Assembly (NCBI RefSeq): GCF_038095555.1
Contig: NZ_CP124591.1
Location: 682,001-746,000, forward strand
Length of the DNA: 64,000 bases
Source of the DNA: Macrococcoides psychrotolerans
GTDB taxonomy: Bacteria; Bacillota; Bacilli; Staphylococcales; Staphylococcaceae
Reading direction: 5' to 3'
This document shows positions 52,051-60,971 of the stretch, one piece after another. A model generated the notes under the pieces. The model was not told where the DNA came from and did not search any database. It saw nothing but the letters and a program-made list of their open reading frames with translations. Made by a program: the position numbers and the translations under genes. Numbering within the stretch: position 1 is the stretch's first letter; each line of letters begins with the position of its first letter.

Positions 52051-52941
52051 ATGATAGCGAAATTTCATGAAACAAATGATAAATTATTGCTGCTGTACGA
52101 GTTATATGGTCGATTAGATTTATCTAAATCAGATTATGATTTATTGAGGCGTTATTTGTCTGGACTTGAAGGTGAACGCAAATTTCTGGATGTTATGGGT
52201 GAAATCGATGGTGTTGTGATCCTCTGGGATATTTATCTGGAGGACTATAGTGCGCAGTTTGATTTTTTAGTGTTAGCTGGACAGTATGTGTTCCATTTTG
52301 ACGTTAAGCATTATAGTGGGGTTTATGCGTATAGGGATGGGTTGTTTAAAAGTGCGAATGGTCGTGTGAATAAGCGTTTGATGATGCAGCTTACTGCTAG
52401 TGAAGCAGGGCTAAAGCAGTTTTTACTGAAGTACGGCTTTCATTACAAAGTGACAAGTCGTGTTGTATTTATGAACGAATCGTTTCAATTAATCGGGGAT
52501 ACAGATAAATATATTTTGTTTTATTATGATATTGGACGTGTCGTGGACTATTTAAAGGGAAACGCCGGCATCTGTGAGGATATGATGAGGCTGAGTGAGA
52601 CGCTGATCGCCCATCACGGGGATGAGTCCAAGTTTTATAATACTGATGATTATGATATGGATGATATAAAGCGAGGTATACGATGTCCGAAGTGTCGTCG
52701 TGTTGGTATGATTCGAGATGTTAAGGGTCATAAGTATCAATGTCGATGCGGGCATAGGGTGAGTAATCGTGAAGCGGTCGATATCGTGTACCGTATGTTA
52801 GAACTGTTTCGCGTGGATAAGATTCGTAAATGTGATCTGAATCGTCATCTAGAAATGCCGAACCGTACATTACAGAGAATTTTGAGCAAACATTATATAA
52901 AAAAAGGGATTAATCGAGGTATTTACTATGAAAAGAAGTAA
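52051..52941 (+). CDS. NERD-domain (nuclease-related) protein with zinc ribbon
   Basis: The 296-residue protein has an N-terminal NERD domain (about 35-160) with GLEGERKFLDVM, ILWDIYLEDYSAQFDFLVL and FHFDVKHYSG. These fit the E...D...(D/E)xK core of the PD-(D/E)xK nuclease fold, with Asp-Val-Lys in the last motif. A four-cysteine zinc ribbon follows (CPKCRRVG ... CRCGHR, about 211-230), then a basic helix-turn-helix-like end (RHLEMPNRTLQRILSKHYIK). DNA binding or cleavage is likely; the role is unknown. It is isolated, with its own promoter. Confidence 0.8.
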   Translation: MIAKFHETNDKLLLLYELYGRLDLSKSDYDLLRRYLSGLEGERKFLDVMGEIDGVVILWDIYLEDYSAQFDFLVLAGQYVFHFDVKHYSGVYAYRDGLFKSANGRVNKRLMMQLTASEAGLKQFLLKYGFHYKVTSRVVFMNESFQLIGDTDKYILFYYDIGRVVDYLKGNAGICEDMMRLSETLIAHHGDESKFYNTDDYDMDDIKRGIRCPKCRRVGMIRDVKGHKYQCRCGHRVSNREAVDIVYRMLELFRVDKIRKCDLNRHLEMPNRTLQRILSKHYIKKGINRGIYYEKK

Positions 52942-52944
52942 AAA

Positions 52945-52995
52945 TGGCACTGAAAATGGCGCTGAAAAATGATTTGAGTGCCATTTTCAGCGCCA
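52945..52995. repeat. Long imperfect hairpin downstream of the NERD gene
   Basis: Arms 52945-52963 (TGGCACTGAAAATGGCGCT) and 52977-52995 pair at 17 of 19 positions, plus one G-T, around a 13-base loop. No T run follows, so it is not an ordinary terminator. Confidence 0.8.
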
Positions 52996-53011
52996 AATCA
53001 GGTTATTTAAG

Positions 53012-53075
53012 AAATATTGGCACTCAAAAATGTACCAAAATAATAGCATATTAAATATTGGCCCGATAATGTACC
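53012..53075. repeat. Short direct repeats between the NERD gene and folD
   Basis: AAATATTGGC followed by AATGTACC occurs at 53012-53036 and again at 53053-53075, a period of about 40 bases, with different bases between the two blocks. No function seen. Confidence 0.65.
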
Positions 53076-53089
53076 TGCACGCACAAAAA

Positions 53090-53115
53090 AGACACCCAAC
53101 TTCAGTTGAGTGTCT
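53090..53115 (-). terminator. Terminator after folD
   Basis: AGACACCCAACT (53090-53101) pairs with AGTTGAGTGTCT (53104-53115) with one G-T type mismatch. The minus strand continues into TTTTTT. Confidence 0.85.
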
Positions 53116-53121
53116 CACCTA

Positions 53122-53970
53122 TTATTTCTGCGCACGTTTCGCTGCAAGTAATGTATTATTTAATACCATTGTAATCGTTAAAGGTCCTACGCCACCTGGT
53201 ACGGGCGTGATTGCGCCTGCAACTTCAGAAACTTCATCATATACAACGTCCCCTGTTAACTTTCCGTCAACGACTGTATTTCCTACATCTACAATCACTG
53301 CGCCTTCTTTCACGACATCCTTCGTCACTAATCCTGGTTTACCTACAGCAGATACGATAACATCAGAGCGTTTTAATACTGCATCCATATCTTTACTGCG
53401 AGAGTGCAGTAATGTTACCGTTGCATTCGCATCTGTTAGCAGTTTCGCAACGGGTTGTCCTACGATATGGCTTCTCCCGATGACCGCAACATCCTTTCCT
53501 TCCAGGTCTATATCTGCATGCTTTAAGATTTCCATGATGCCCAGTGGTGTACAAGGGATATATGTTTCAACCCCTGCATAGAGTCGGCCGATGTTGATCG
53601 GATTGAAGCCGTCAACGTCTTTTTCTGGTGCAATCTTCTCAAGCACTTTCGTTTCATCGATTTGTTTCGGTAGTGGGACTTGAACAAGGATTCCATGTAC
53701 ATCGTCATCCTTGTTCAACTTGTCGATTTCTTCTAATAACGCCACTTCAGTCGTACTTTCATCAAGATGGATGATACTTGAGCTCATACCGATCTTCTCA
53801 GCAGATTTCTTCTTATTGTTCACGTAGCTCTGGCTTGCACCGTCATTTCCTACGAGGATCACAGTTAGATTTGGCGTAACCCCTTGTGCCTTTAACTGTT
53901 CGACTTCCTGTGCAAGGTTCGCACGATAATCCGCTGCAATTTTCTTTCCGTCTAATACTTTTGCTGACAT
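53122..53970 (-). CDS. folD: Methylenetetrahydrofolate dehydrogenase/cyclohydrolase
   Basis: FolD makes 10-formyl-THF, the one-carbon donor for PurN and PurH encoded opposite. The 282-residue protein has the catalytic Lys region SYVNNKKKSAEKIG near residue 50, VQVPLPKQID near 95, the NADP site AVIGRSHIVGQPVAKLL near 165 and TPVPGGVGPLT near 260. The ATG at 53970 lies downstream of GGAGGG; the ATG at 53985 precedes that site. It is divergent from the pur operon and probably under the same PurR control. Confidence 0.96.
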   Translation of the reverse strand: MSAKVLDGKKIAADYRANLAQEVEQLKAQGVTPNLTVILVGNDGASQSYVNNKKKSAEKIGMSSSIIHLDESTTEVALLEEIDKLNKDDDVHGILVQVPLPKQIDETKVLEKIAPEKDVDGFNPINIGRLYAGVETYIPCTPLGIMEILKHADIDLEGKDVAVIGRSHIVGQPVAKLLTDANATVTLLHSRSKDMDAVLKRSDVIVSAVGKPGLVTKDVVKEGAVIVDVGNTVVDGKLTGDVVYDEVSEVAGAITPVPGGVGPLTITMVLNNTLLAAKRAQK

Positions 53971-53988
53971 TCCAGTTCCCTCCATTTA

Positions 53989-54081
53989 TTCGAACATTTA
54001 ATATTATTATAGCAGTAAACAATCTAAAAATACGAACAAAAAAATAAAAATTAATAAAAAAAACAATAATTGTTCGTTTTT
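53989..54081. promoter_or_regulatory. PurR-box-like sites between folD and purE
   Basis: The PurBox core CGAAC occurs three times: plus strand at 53991-53995 and 54033-54037, and minus strand at 54072-54076 (read as GTTCG). The last two sit in A/T-rich flanks in opposite orientation, as in Bacillus-type PurBox pairs, though farther apart than the usual spacing of about 16 bases. PurR with PRPP release is the expected control. Confidence 0.5.
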
Positions 54082-54084
54082 ACG

Positions 54085-54113
54085 TTGAAATCTGTATCTG
54101 TCATTGTTATGCT
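54085..54113 (+). promoter_or_regulatory. Putative purE promoter
   Basis: TTGAAA (54085-54090), 17 bases, then TATGCT (54108-54113) with an upstream TG forming an extended -10. The leader to the purE start is about 55 bases, too short for a purine riboswitch, and none is visible. Confidence 0.6.
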
Positions 54114-54173
54114 ATATAAGTAATATACACATAAATGAAGACGGTTTTCAAATAATTATAAAGGGTGATAGTT

Positions 54174-54656
54174 GTGACAGTAGCAGTAATAATGGGGTCT
54201 TCTTCTGACTGGGAGACGATGAAAGAAGCGGTTACAATGCTTGAAGCTTTCGGCATCGACTACGAGGCGAGTGTTGTATCTGCGCATCGTACACCGCTCG
54301 CGATGATTGATTTTGCGAAGTCTGCTCGTAGTAAGGGCATTGAGATTATTATCGCGGGTGCTGGTGGTGCGGCGCACTTACCGGGAATGGTCGCTTCGAT
54401 GACGACACTTCCGGTGATCGGTGTACCGATTGAATCGAAGGCTTTGAAGGGAATGGATTCCTTATTATCAATTGTACAGATGCCTGGTGGAATTCCGGTA
54501 GCCACGACTGCTATCGGTAAGGCGGGTGCTAAGAATGCCGGTATACTTGCTGCACGTATGCTCAGTCTGAAAGATACTGCTTTAGTAGCACAGCTGGATG
54601 ATTATGAAGCATCTTTAGTCAAGAAGGTGGAGGCGATGCAGCATGACCTTAAATAA
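54174..54656 (+). CDS. purE: N5-carboxyaminoimidazole ribonucleotide mutase
   Basis: The 160-residue class I PurE has IMGSSSDWETMKEA, the SAHRTP motif and GAGGAAHLPGMVAS. It converts N5-CAIR from PurK to CAIR. The GTG at 54174 is preferred over the GTG at 54165, because the latter falls inside the binding site AAAGGGTG. First gene of the operon; its end overlaps purK by 14 bases. Confidence 0.95.
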   Translation: MTVAVIMGSSSDWETMKEAVTMLEAFGIDYEASVVSAHRTPLAMIDFAKSARSKGIEIIIAGAGGAAHLPGMVASMTTLPVIGVPIESKALKGMDSLLSIVQMPGGIPVATTAIGKAGAKNAGILAARMLSLKDTALVAQLDDYEASLVKKVEAMQHDLK

Positions 54657-55761
54657 ATTTGCGCTCGGTGACACGATTGGTATCATCGGCGGGGGTCAGC
54701 TAGGTAAGATGATGGCACAGTCTGCACAGCGTATGGGATTTAAAGTTGCTGTGCTTGATCCTGATGAGCGCTGTCCTGCACGCTTCGTGGCACATCATTT
54801 CGTGCATGCACCGTACAATGATATTGCAGGGTTGAAAACGTTAAGCCGCTATAGCGACGTCATCACATATGAATTTGAGAATATTAATGCAGAGGCACTA
54901 GAAGTCATTGCGAAAGAAAATCATGTACCTCAAGGTTTTGAGACGGTAAACATACTGCAGAATCGTCTCAGTGAGAAGGAAGCCATCGCAAGAAGTGGCG
55001 CTACGGTTGTTCCATATAAGCGTATCGAAGGTCCAGCGGATGTCGATGATGCTGTGCGTGAAATCGGTCTGCCACTCGTACTGAAGACTGTGTTCGGCGG
55101 TTATGATGGGAAAGGACAGCTTGTTGTAGCGGAGAAAGCACAGCTAGAAGAAGCATATAACATGGCTGATGGTACTATTCTCGTTGCAGAGAAGCGTATT
55201 GCGCTGGACCGTGAGATATCGATTACAGCGTCACGTAATCTTCAGGGAGAGGTCGTCTACTTCCCTGTACAGGAGAATGTCCATCGTAACCAGATCCTGT
55301 TCAGTACGATGGTGAAGCATGCGCATGAGTATACAGAAGCTGCGATTGCTGAAGTGGAGAAGATCATTCATAAGATTCATTTCGTGGGTACGTTTACTGT
55401 GGAATTCTTTATTGATAAAGAGGGTAAGCTCTATGTCAACGAGATCGCACCGCGTCCTCATAACTCCGGACATTACTCTATTGAAGCGTGTGATTATTCG
55501 CAATTTGATACGCATATTCTGTCGGTGCTTGGCTACAGGTTACCGAAGCAAATCAAGCTCCACAGTTCTGCTGTGATGTATAATCTGCTCGGCCAGGATC
55601 TAGACTTGATGGAACATCTCTTCCCAGAACATCCAGAATGGCATGTCCATGTATATGGTAAAGAGGCAAGGAAAGAAAATAGGAAGATGGGACATATTAC
55701 CCTATTGTTAGGCGATGATACGGATACTTATTATCCTATATATAAGGAGCTGATGAAATGA
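54643..55761 (+). CDS. purK: N5-carboxyaminoimidazole ribonucleotide synthase
   Basis: The 372-residue ATP-grasp enzyme makes N5-CAIR from AIR, bicarbonate and ATP. N-terminal GIIGGGQLGKMMAQSAQRMG, then LKTVFGGYDGKGQ near residue 150 and FFIDKEGKLYVNEIAPRPHN near 265 are visible. It starts after GGTGGAGG inside purE. Its stop overlaps the purC start (ATGA), so translation is coupled along the operon. Confidence 0.96.
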   Translation: MTLNKFALGDTIGIIGGGQLGKMMAQSAQRMGFKVAVLDPDERCPARFVAHHFVHAPYNDIAGLKTLSRYSDVITYEFENINAEALEVIAKENHVPQGFETVNILQNRLSEKEAIARSGATVVPYKRIEGPADVDDAVREIGLPLVLKTVFGGYDGKGQLVVAEKAQLEEAYNMADGTILVAEKRIALDREISITASRNLQGEVVYFPVQENVHRNQILFSTMVKHAHEYTEAAIAEVEKIIHKIHFVGTFTVEFFIDKEGKLYVNEIAPRPHNSGHYSIEACDYSQFDTHILSVLGYRLPKQIKLHSSAVMYNLLGQDLDLMEHLFPEHPEWHVHVYGKEARKENRKMGHITLLLGDDTDTYYPIYKELMK

Positions 55762-56459
55762 CTTTAGTTTATGAAGGAAAAGCAAAGCGTGTATACAGTA
55801 CGGATGAGGACCATGTGTTCCGCATCGAATATAAAGATGAAGTAACAGCGGGGAACGGTGCAAAGAAAGATAGTATGGCTGGTAAAGGTCGGCTGAACAA
55901 CTTGATTACAAGCTATTTCTTCGAGCGCCTTGCACAAGAAGGGCTGGAGTCTCACTTTATCAAGAAGTTAAGCGACACTGAACAGCTGGTTAAAGCAGTT
56001 ACGATTATTCCGCTTGAAGTTGTTGTCAGAAACTATGCTGCAGGTTCAATTGTTAGGCGTCTCGGCTTTGATAAAGGCACGCAGTTCAAATCACCGCTTG
56101 TTGAGTTCTATTATAAGGAAGATGCACTGAATGATCCGATTATTACAGATGACCATGTGAAGTTACTGGGTATCGCAGATGATCAAGACATCGCTGAACT
56201 GAAACGTCAGGCGTTAATCATCAATGACATGCTCGTTAAGATGATGGATGAGATGAACTTACAGCTCATTGATTTCAAGATTGAGTTTGGTAAGGATCAG
56301 GACGGTAACATCCTGCTTGCAGACGAAATTTCACCGGATACTTGCCGCATCTGGGATAAGGACACGAAAGAAAACTTTGATAAAGACGTATACAGAGAAG
56401 ACACAGGTTCACTGATTGATACTTATACTCAATTCTATAATAAACTGGAGGCGTTATAA
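55758..56459 (+). CDS. purC: SAICAR synthetase
   Basis: The 233-residue enzyme joins CAIR and aspartate with ATP. VYEGKAKRVYSTDE starts the protein, VVVRNYAAGSIVRRLG is near residue 85, and LADEISPDTCRIWD near 200 is the family C-terminal signature. Coupled to purK by a four-base overlap. Confidence 0.96.
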   Translation: MTLVYEGKAKRVYSTDEDHVFRIEYKDEVTAGNGAKKDSMAGKGRLNNLITSYFFERLAQEGLESHFIKKLSDTEQLVKAVTIIPLEVVVRNYAAGSIVRRLGFDKGTQFKSPLVEFYYKEDALNDPIITDDHVKLLGIADDQDIAELKRQALIINDMLVKMMDEMNLQLIDFKIEFGKDQDGNILLADEISPDTCRIWDKDTKENFDKDVYREDTGSLIDTYTQFYNKLEAL

Positions 56460-56460
56460 A

Positions 56461-56721
56461 ATGACTAAAATCGAACTATACATCACATTACAACCACAGG
56501 TATTAGACACACAAGGACAAACGTTAACACGTGCGGTACATGACCTGGGCTACACTCAAGTCAACGATATTCGCGTAGGTAAAGTGCTATATATGACAGT
56601 TGACGAAGCGAGCGAACAGGCCGTTGCGAACATAGTCAATACATTAAGTGAGAAATTATTTGCGAATACTGTAATCGAAGAATACAGCTACAAAATTGTT
56701 GAAGATGAGGAGACGAAATAA
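56461..56721 (+). CDS. purS: FGAM synthase subunit PurS
   Basis: The 86-residue PurS bridges PurL and PurQ in the three-part FGAM synthase of Gram-positive bacteria. The sequence KIELYITLQPQVLDTQGQTL starts the protein. The ATG at 56461 lies one base after the purC stop, with GGAGG inside the end of purC. It overlaps purQ by one base. Confidence 0.94.
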   Translation: MTKIELYITLQPQVLDTQGQTLTRAVHDLGYTQVNDIRVGKVLYMTVDEASEQAVANIVNTLSEKLFANTVIEEYSYKIVEDEETK

Positions 56722-57383
56722 TGAAATTTGCTGTGATTGAATTTCCAGGTTCAAACTGTGATCGCGATATGTTCAATGCAGCTTTGAATACTGGCTTTGA
56801 AGCGGAATATGTAGATTATCGTAAGACGTCACTTGAAGGTTTTGATGGTGTGTTAATTCCAGGAGGATTCTCATTTGGTGACTACCTGCGCTGTGGTGCG
56901 ATGGCACGTGTTGCGCCAATCGTTCCTGAAGTAAAGCGTTTAGCTGCTGAAGGTAAGCCGGTGCTTGGTGTATGTAATGGATTCCAGATCCTGACGGAGA
57001 TCGGGTTATTACCAGGTGCGCTAATGCATAATACGAAGCATCAGTTTATCTGTCAGAATGCGCCGCTTAAGATCGTCAATAACGACACGAAGTTTACACA
57101 TAAGTATGATAAAGATGAAACAGTGATCTATCCGATTGCGCACGGCGAAGGAAATTACTACTGCTCAGATGAAACGTTAGCTGAACTGAAAGCAAACAAT
57201 CAGATTATCTTAACGTATCATGACAATCCGAACGGCTCGATCGAAGATATCGCAGGAATCGTGAATCAAGCAGGCAACGTATGTGGTATGATGCCTCACC
57301 CGGAACGTGCGATGGAAGCATTGCTTGGTACGGATGACGGTGTGAAATTATTCGAATCCATTTTAGAAAGCTGGGGGAAATAA
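56721..57383 (+). CDS. purQ: FGAM synthase glutaminase subunit PurQ
   Basis: The 220-residue class I amidotransferase releases ammonia for PurL. The nucleophile Cys is in GVCNGFQIL near residue 85, and the His-x-Glu pair is in MPHPERAMEALLG near 195. FSFGDYLRCGAMAR is typical. Two bases separate it from purL. Confidence 0.96.
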   Translation: MKFAVIEFPGSNCDRDMFNAALNTGFEAEYVDYRKTSLEGFDGVLIPGGFSFGDYLRCGAMARVAPIVPEVKRLAAEGKPVLGVCNGFQILTEIGLLPGALMHNTKHQFICQNAPLKIVNNDTKFTHKYDKDETVIYPIAHGEGNYYCSDETLAELKANNQIILTYHDNPNGSIEDIAGIVNQAGNVCGMMPHPERAMEALLGTDDGVKLFESILESWGK

Positions 57384-57385
57384 TC

Positions 57386-59572
57386 ATGGTCAAGTTTCTA
57401 GAACCAACTGCAAATGAAATTAAAGAGAATAAATTATACCAGGATATGGGGCTTTCAGATAAAGAGTATGACAAAGTTGCCGATATTCTAGGACGTATGC
57501 CAAACTATACTGAAATCGGAATCTTCTCAGTAATGTGGAGTGAACACTGTTCATACAAACATTCTAAACCTTTCTTAAAGCAGTTCCCGACGACAGGTGA
57601 ACGCGTATTGATGGGACCGGGTGAAGGCGCAGGTGTCGTGGATATCGGTGATAACCAGGCCGTTGTATTCAAGGTTGAATCCCATAACCATCCGTCTGCC
57701 ATTGAACCGTACCAAGGTGCAGCGACAGGTGTCGGCGGTATCGTCCGTGATATCGTATCCATCGGTGCACGTCCAATCCAGTTACTTAACAGCTTACGTT
57801 TCGGTGAACTAACAGAGAAGCAGAACCAGCGTCTATTCAAAGGGGTCGTTTCAGGTATCGGCGGCTACGGTAACTGTATCGGTATTCCGACAGTTGCAGG
57901 TGAAATCGAGTTTGACCGTCAGTACGAAGGCAACCCCCTTGTCAATGCGATGTGCGTCGGTATTATCGACCATGACAAGATCCAAAAGGGAACAGCGAAA
58001 GGCGAAGGCAATCCTGTTATCTACGTGGGACTTAAGACGGGTCGTGACGGGATTCACGGTGCAACATTCGCTTCTGAGGAGTTAAGTGAAGAAAGCGAAT
58101 CTAAACGTCCATCAGTGCAGATCGGCGACCCGTTTGTCGGTAAGAAGCTGATGGAAGCGACACTTAAAGCCATCACCTTCCCTGAATTAGTCGGTATCCA
58201 GGATATGGGTGCGGCAGGTCTGACATCATCAAGTTCTGAAATGGCGGCGAAAGGTGGCAGCGGTATCCATCTTGAACTCGAGAAAGTACCAACGCGTGAA
58301 GCGGGTATCTCACCATATGAGATGATGTTATCTGAAACACAGGAACGCATGCTACTTGTTGTTGAAAGAGGGACGGAACAGAAATTCTTAGAGTTATTCG
58401 ACCATTACGAATTGGATAATGCAGTGATCGGTGAAGTAACAAATACAGACCGCTTCGTATTGACATATGAAGGTGAAGTATTTGCAGATATTCCGGTTCA
58501 GCCATTATCTGACGAAGCGCCGGTGTACGTACTAGAAGGTCGTGCAGCAAAGTTTGATGATGTGCATCACGACTACTCTAATATCGATGCACAGGATACA
58601 TTGATGAAGTTGTTATCTCACCCGACGATGGCTTCTAAGAGCTGGGCATATTCACAGTACGATCAGCAGGTCGGTGCAAACACAATCATTAAACCAGGAC
58701 TATCAGCAGGTGTAACACGTGTTGAAGGTACGAAAAAAGCCATCGCTGCAACCTTAGACGGTGAAGCACGTTACGTATATAACAACCCGTACGAAGGCGG
58801 TAAGATGGTCGTTGCAGAAGCATACCGTAACCTAGTAGCTGTCGGCAGTTTACCTCTTGCGATGACGGACTGCTTAAACTACGGTAACCCTGAAAAACCT
58901 GAAATCTATCAGCAGTTAGCAGACTCTACACGTGGTATGGCTGAAGCGTGTGGTGCACTGAATACACCTGTTGTTTCAGGTAACGTCAGCCTATACAATG
59001 AAACGAAAGGTGACGCAATCTTCCCGACACCAGTAGTGGGTATGGTTGGATTGATTGAAGATGTTGATTACCTAGTAGATTTCAAACCTTCTAAAGGAGA
59101 TACAATCTATTTCGTTGGTGATATTAAGGCAGACTTCGGTGGCAGCCAGATCGAGAAGCTATTATTCAATGAAGTCGCACATACTGATGTAACGATCGAC
59201 CTCGAGCAGGAAGTAGCACGCGGTGAAGCGATTCGTCAGCATATTATTGACGGTAAGCTTGGTCATGTTCAAGCGGTCGGTAAAGGTGGGGTCGGTGTGA
59301 AACTTGCACAAATTGCAGCATACTTCAATACAGGTCTTGAAGCGCAGCTTGATGTGAATGATGCAGAACTGTTTGCTGAAACACAGGGGAACTACATTGT
59401 TATTGCGAAACAAGGTATGGAAATTAATATCGAAGGTGCGCAAGCAGTCGGTACATTCGGTACAGAATCATTTAAATTATCTACGAACCAAGGGGAAGTT
59501 ACATTAGACGTGAATCGTATAACGGAGGCTTGGAAAGGGGCAGTTCACGCATGTATGACATCAGAGGTCTAA
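57386..59572 (+). CDS. purL: FGAM synthase subunit PurL
   Basis: The 728-residue small-form PurL is the ATP-dependent synthase that works with PurS and PurQ. VMWSEHCSYKHSK near residue 50, FKVESHNHPSAIEPYQGAAT near 90 and IQDMGAAGLTSSSSEMAAKG near 270 are conserved catalytic and nucleotide-site motifs. Its end overlaps purF by 22 bases. Confidence 0.97.
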   Translation: MVKFLEPTANEIKENKLYQDMGLSDKEYDKVADILGRMPNYTEIGIFSVMWSEHCSYKHSKPFLKQFPTTGERVLMGPGEGAGVVDIGDNQAVVFKVESHNHPSAIEPYQGAATGVGGIVRDIVSIGARPIQLLNSLRFGELTEKQNQRLFKGVVSGIGGYGNCIGIPTVAGEIEFDRQYEGNPLVNAMCVGIIDHDKIQKGTAKGEGNPVIYVGLKTGRDGIHGATFASEELSEESESKRPSVQIGDPFVGKKLMEATLKAITFPELVGIQDMGAAGLTSSSSEMAAKGGSGIHLELEKVPTREAGISPYEMMLSETQERMLLVVERGTEQKFLELFDHYELDNAVIGEVTNTDRFVLTYEGEVFADIPVQPLSDEAPVYVLEGRAAKFDDVHHDYSNIDAQDTLMKLLSHPTMASKSWAYSQYDQQVGANTIIKPGLSAGVTRVEGTKKAIAATLDGEARYVYNNPYEGGKMVVAEAYRNLVAVGSLPLAMTDCLNYGNPEKPEIYQQLADSTRGMAEACGALNTPVVSGNVSLYNETKGDAIFPTPVVGMVGLIEDVDYLVDFKPSKGDTIYFVGDIKADFGGSQIEKLLFNEVAHTDVTIDLEQEVARGEAIRQHIIDGKLGHVQAVGKGGVGVKLAQIAAYFNTGLEAQLDVNDAELFAETQGNYIVIAKQGMEINIEGAQAVGTFGTESFKLSTNQGEVTLDVNRITEAWKGAVHACMTSEV

Positions 59573-60969
59573 ACGAAGAGTGTGGTGTATTCGGTATCTG
59601 GGGTCACCCAAATGCCGCGGAACTCACTTATATGGCACTGCATTCATTACAGCACCGTGGTCAGGAAGGTGCAGGTATCGTATGTTCTGACGAGAAGAAT
59701 ATTTATGGTGCGCGCGGCATGGGATTATTACCTGAAGCGATCAGTGAGGTGAAACTCGAGTCATTAAGCCGCTTTCATCACGCAATCGGTCATGTACGCT
59801 ATGCAACGACGGGTGCATCTGAACTGTCTAACGTTCAGCCATTTATCTTCAAGCATTCTAAGGGCGACATTGGTCTTGCACATAACGGAAATTTGACGAA
59901 CGCTGAGCAGATTAGGCTTGCACTAGAATCTGAAGGTGCAATCTTCCAGACGTCCAGCGACTCAGAAGTGTTAGGACATCTGCTGTTAAAGGCGAAATCA
60001 GATAATAAGCTGAATAACTTGAAAGCATCATTAAATCAGATTAAAGGTGCATTCTCATTTCTCGTGTTACATCCTGAAAAGCTCTTCGTAGCACGTGATG
60101 CACACGGTGTACGACCGCTGATGCTCGGTAAGGTTGATGGTGCATACTGTGTGGCAAGTGAAACGTGTGCGTTTACAGCGGTCGGTGCAGAATATATTCG
60201 TGATATCGAACCTGGTGAAGTGCTTACCCTATCCCATGAGGGTCTGGCAGAAGATGCCTATACGATGAATACACAGTCCAATATGTGTTCTATGGAATAT
60301 GTCTACTTCGCACGTCCGGATTCAGAATTCCGTAAGCATTCATTATATGAAATACGTAAAGCTTTAGGGCGTAAACTCTATGAGGAGATGAATATCGCAG
60401 CGGACGTTGTAATCGGTGTACCGGACTCTTCATTACAGGCAGCGAAAGGTTTCTCTCTTACAAGTGGGATTCCGAACGAACAAGGTCTGCTCAAGAACCG
60501 CTACATCGGCAGAACATTTATCTCGCCGGATCAGAAGATGCGCGAACGTGCGGTCCGTATGAAACATTCACCGATTCGTGACGTCATTGAAGGTAAACGT
60601 GTCGTCGTTATCGATGATTCGATCGTACGTGGTACGACGAGCAAGTTTATCGTGAAGACATTGAAGCAGGCAGGTGCGAAAGAAGTGCATATGGCAATAT
60701 CTAGTCCACCGCTCATTCATCCGTGTTATTACGGTATTGACGTATCAACGCACGCAGAACTCATCGCGGCAAATAAGAGCATTGCTGAAATCGAAGCAGA
60801 GCTGGAAGTAGACTCACTTACGTATTTATCGGTGGATGGTATGCACGAAGTATTCCGTTCATTTGACTCAAAAGGTGAATGTAATGCCTGCTTTACAGGG
60901 AACTACCCGATTGAAATCGTGGATCATGTATTACCGGAAGAAAAAGAGAAGAAGAAGAAGGGAGTATAA
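59551..60969 (+). CDS. purF: Amidophosphoribosyltransferase
   Basis: PurF performs the first committed step of purine synthesis. The 472-residue precursor has a ten-residue propeptide before Cys11 (EECGVFG), which becomes the N-terminal nucleophile. The PRPP loop is VVIDDSIVRGTTS. Four cysteines fit the Bacillus-type [4Fe-4S] cluster: one in QSNMCSMEY, one in IHPCYYG and two in GECNACF. The ATG at 59551 is preferred over the upstream ATG at 59530. Confidence 0.96.
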   Translation: MYDIRGLNEECGVFGIWGHPNAAELTYMALHSLQHRGQEGAGIVCSDEKNIYGARGMGLLPEAISEVKLESLSRFHHAIGHVRYATTGASELSNVQPFIFKHSKGDIGLAHNGNLTNAEQIRLALESEGAIFQTSSDSEVLGHLLLKAKSDNKLNNLKASLNQIKGAFSFLVLHPEKLFVARDAHGVRPLMLGKVDGAYCVASETCAFTAVGAEYIRDIEPGEVLTLSHEGLAEDAYTMNTQSNMCSMEYVYFARPDSEFRKHSLYEIRKALGRKLYEEMNIAADVVIGVPDSSLQAAKGFSLTSGIPNEQGLLKNRYIGRTFISPDQKMRERAVRMKHSPIRDVIEGKRVVVIDDSIVRGTTSKFIVKTLKQAGAKEVHMAISSPPLIHPCYYGIDVSTHAELIAANKSIAEIEAELEVDSLTYLSVDGMHEVFRSFDSKGECNACFTGNYPIEIVDHVLPEEKEKKKKGV

Positions 60970-60971
60970 TT

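Noticed and set aside
54114..54173. Purine riboswitch before purE
   Set aside because: The leader is only about 55 bases and shows no purine-aptamer-like fold.
57505..58550. Several open frames of 60-125 codons on both strands within purL
   Set aside because: PurL is highly conserved across its full length; these are chance frames caused by its codon bias.
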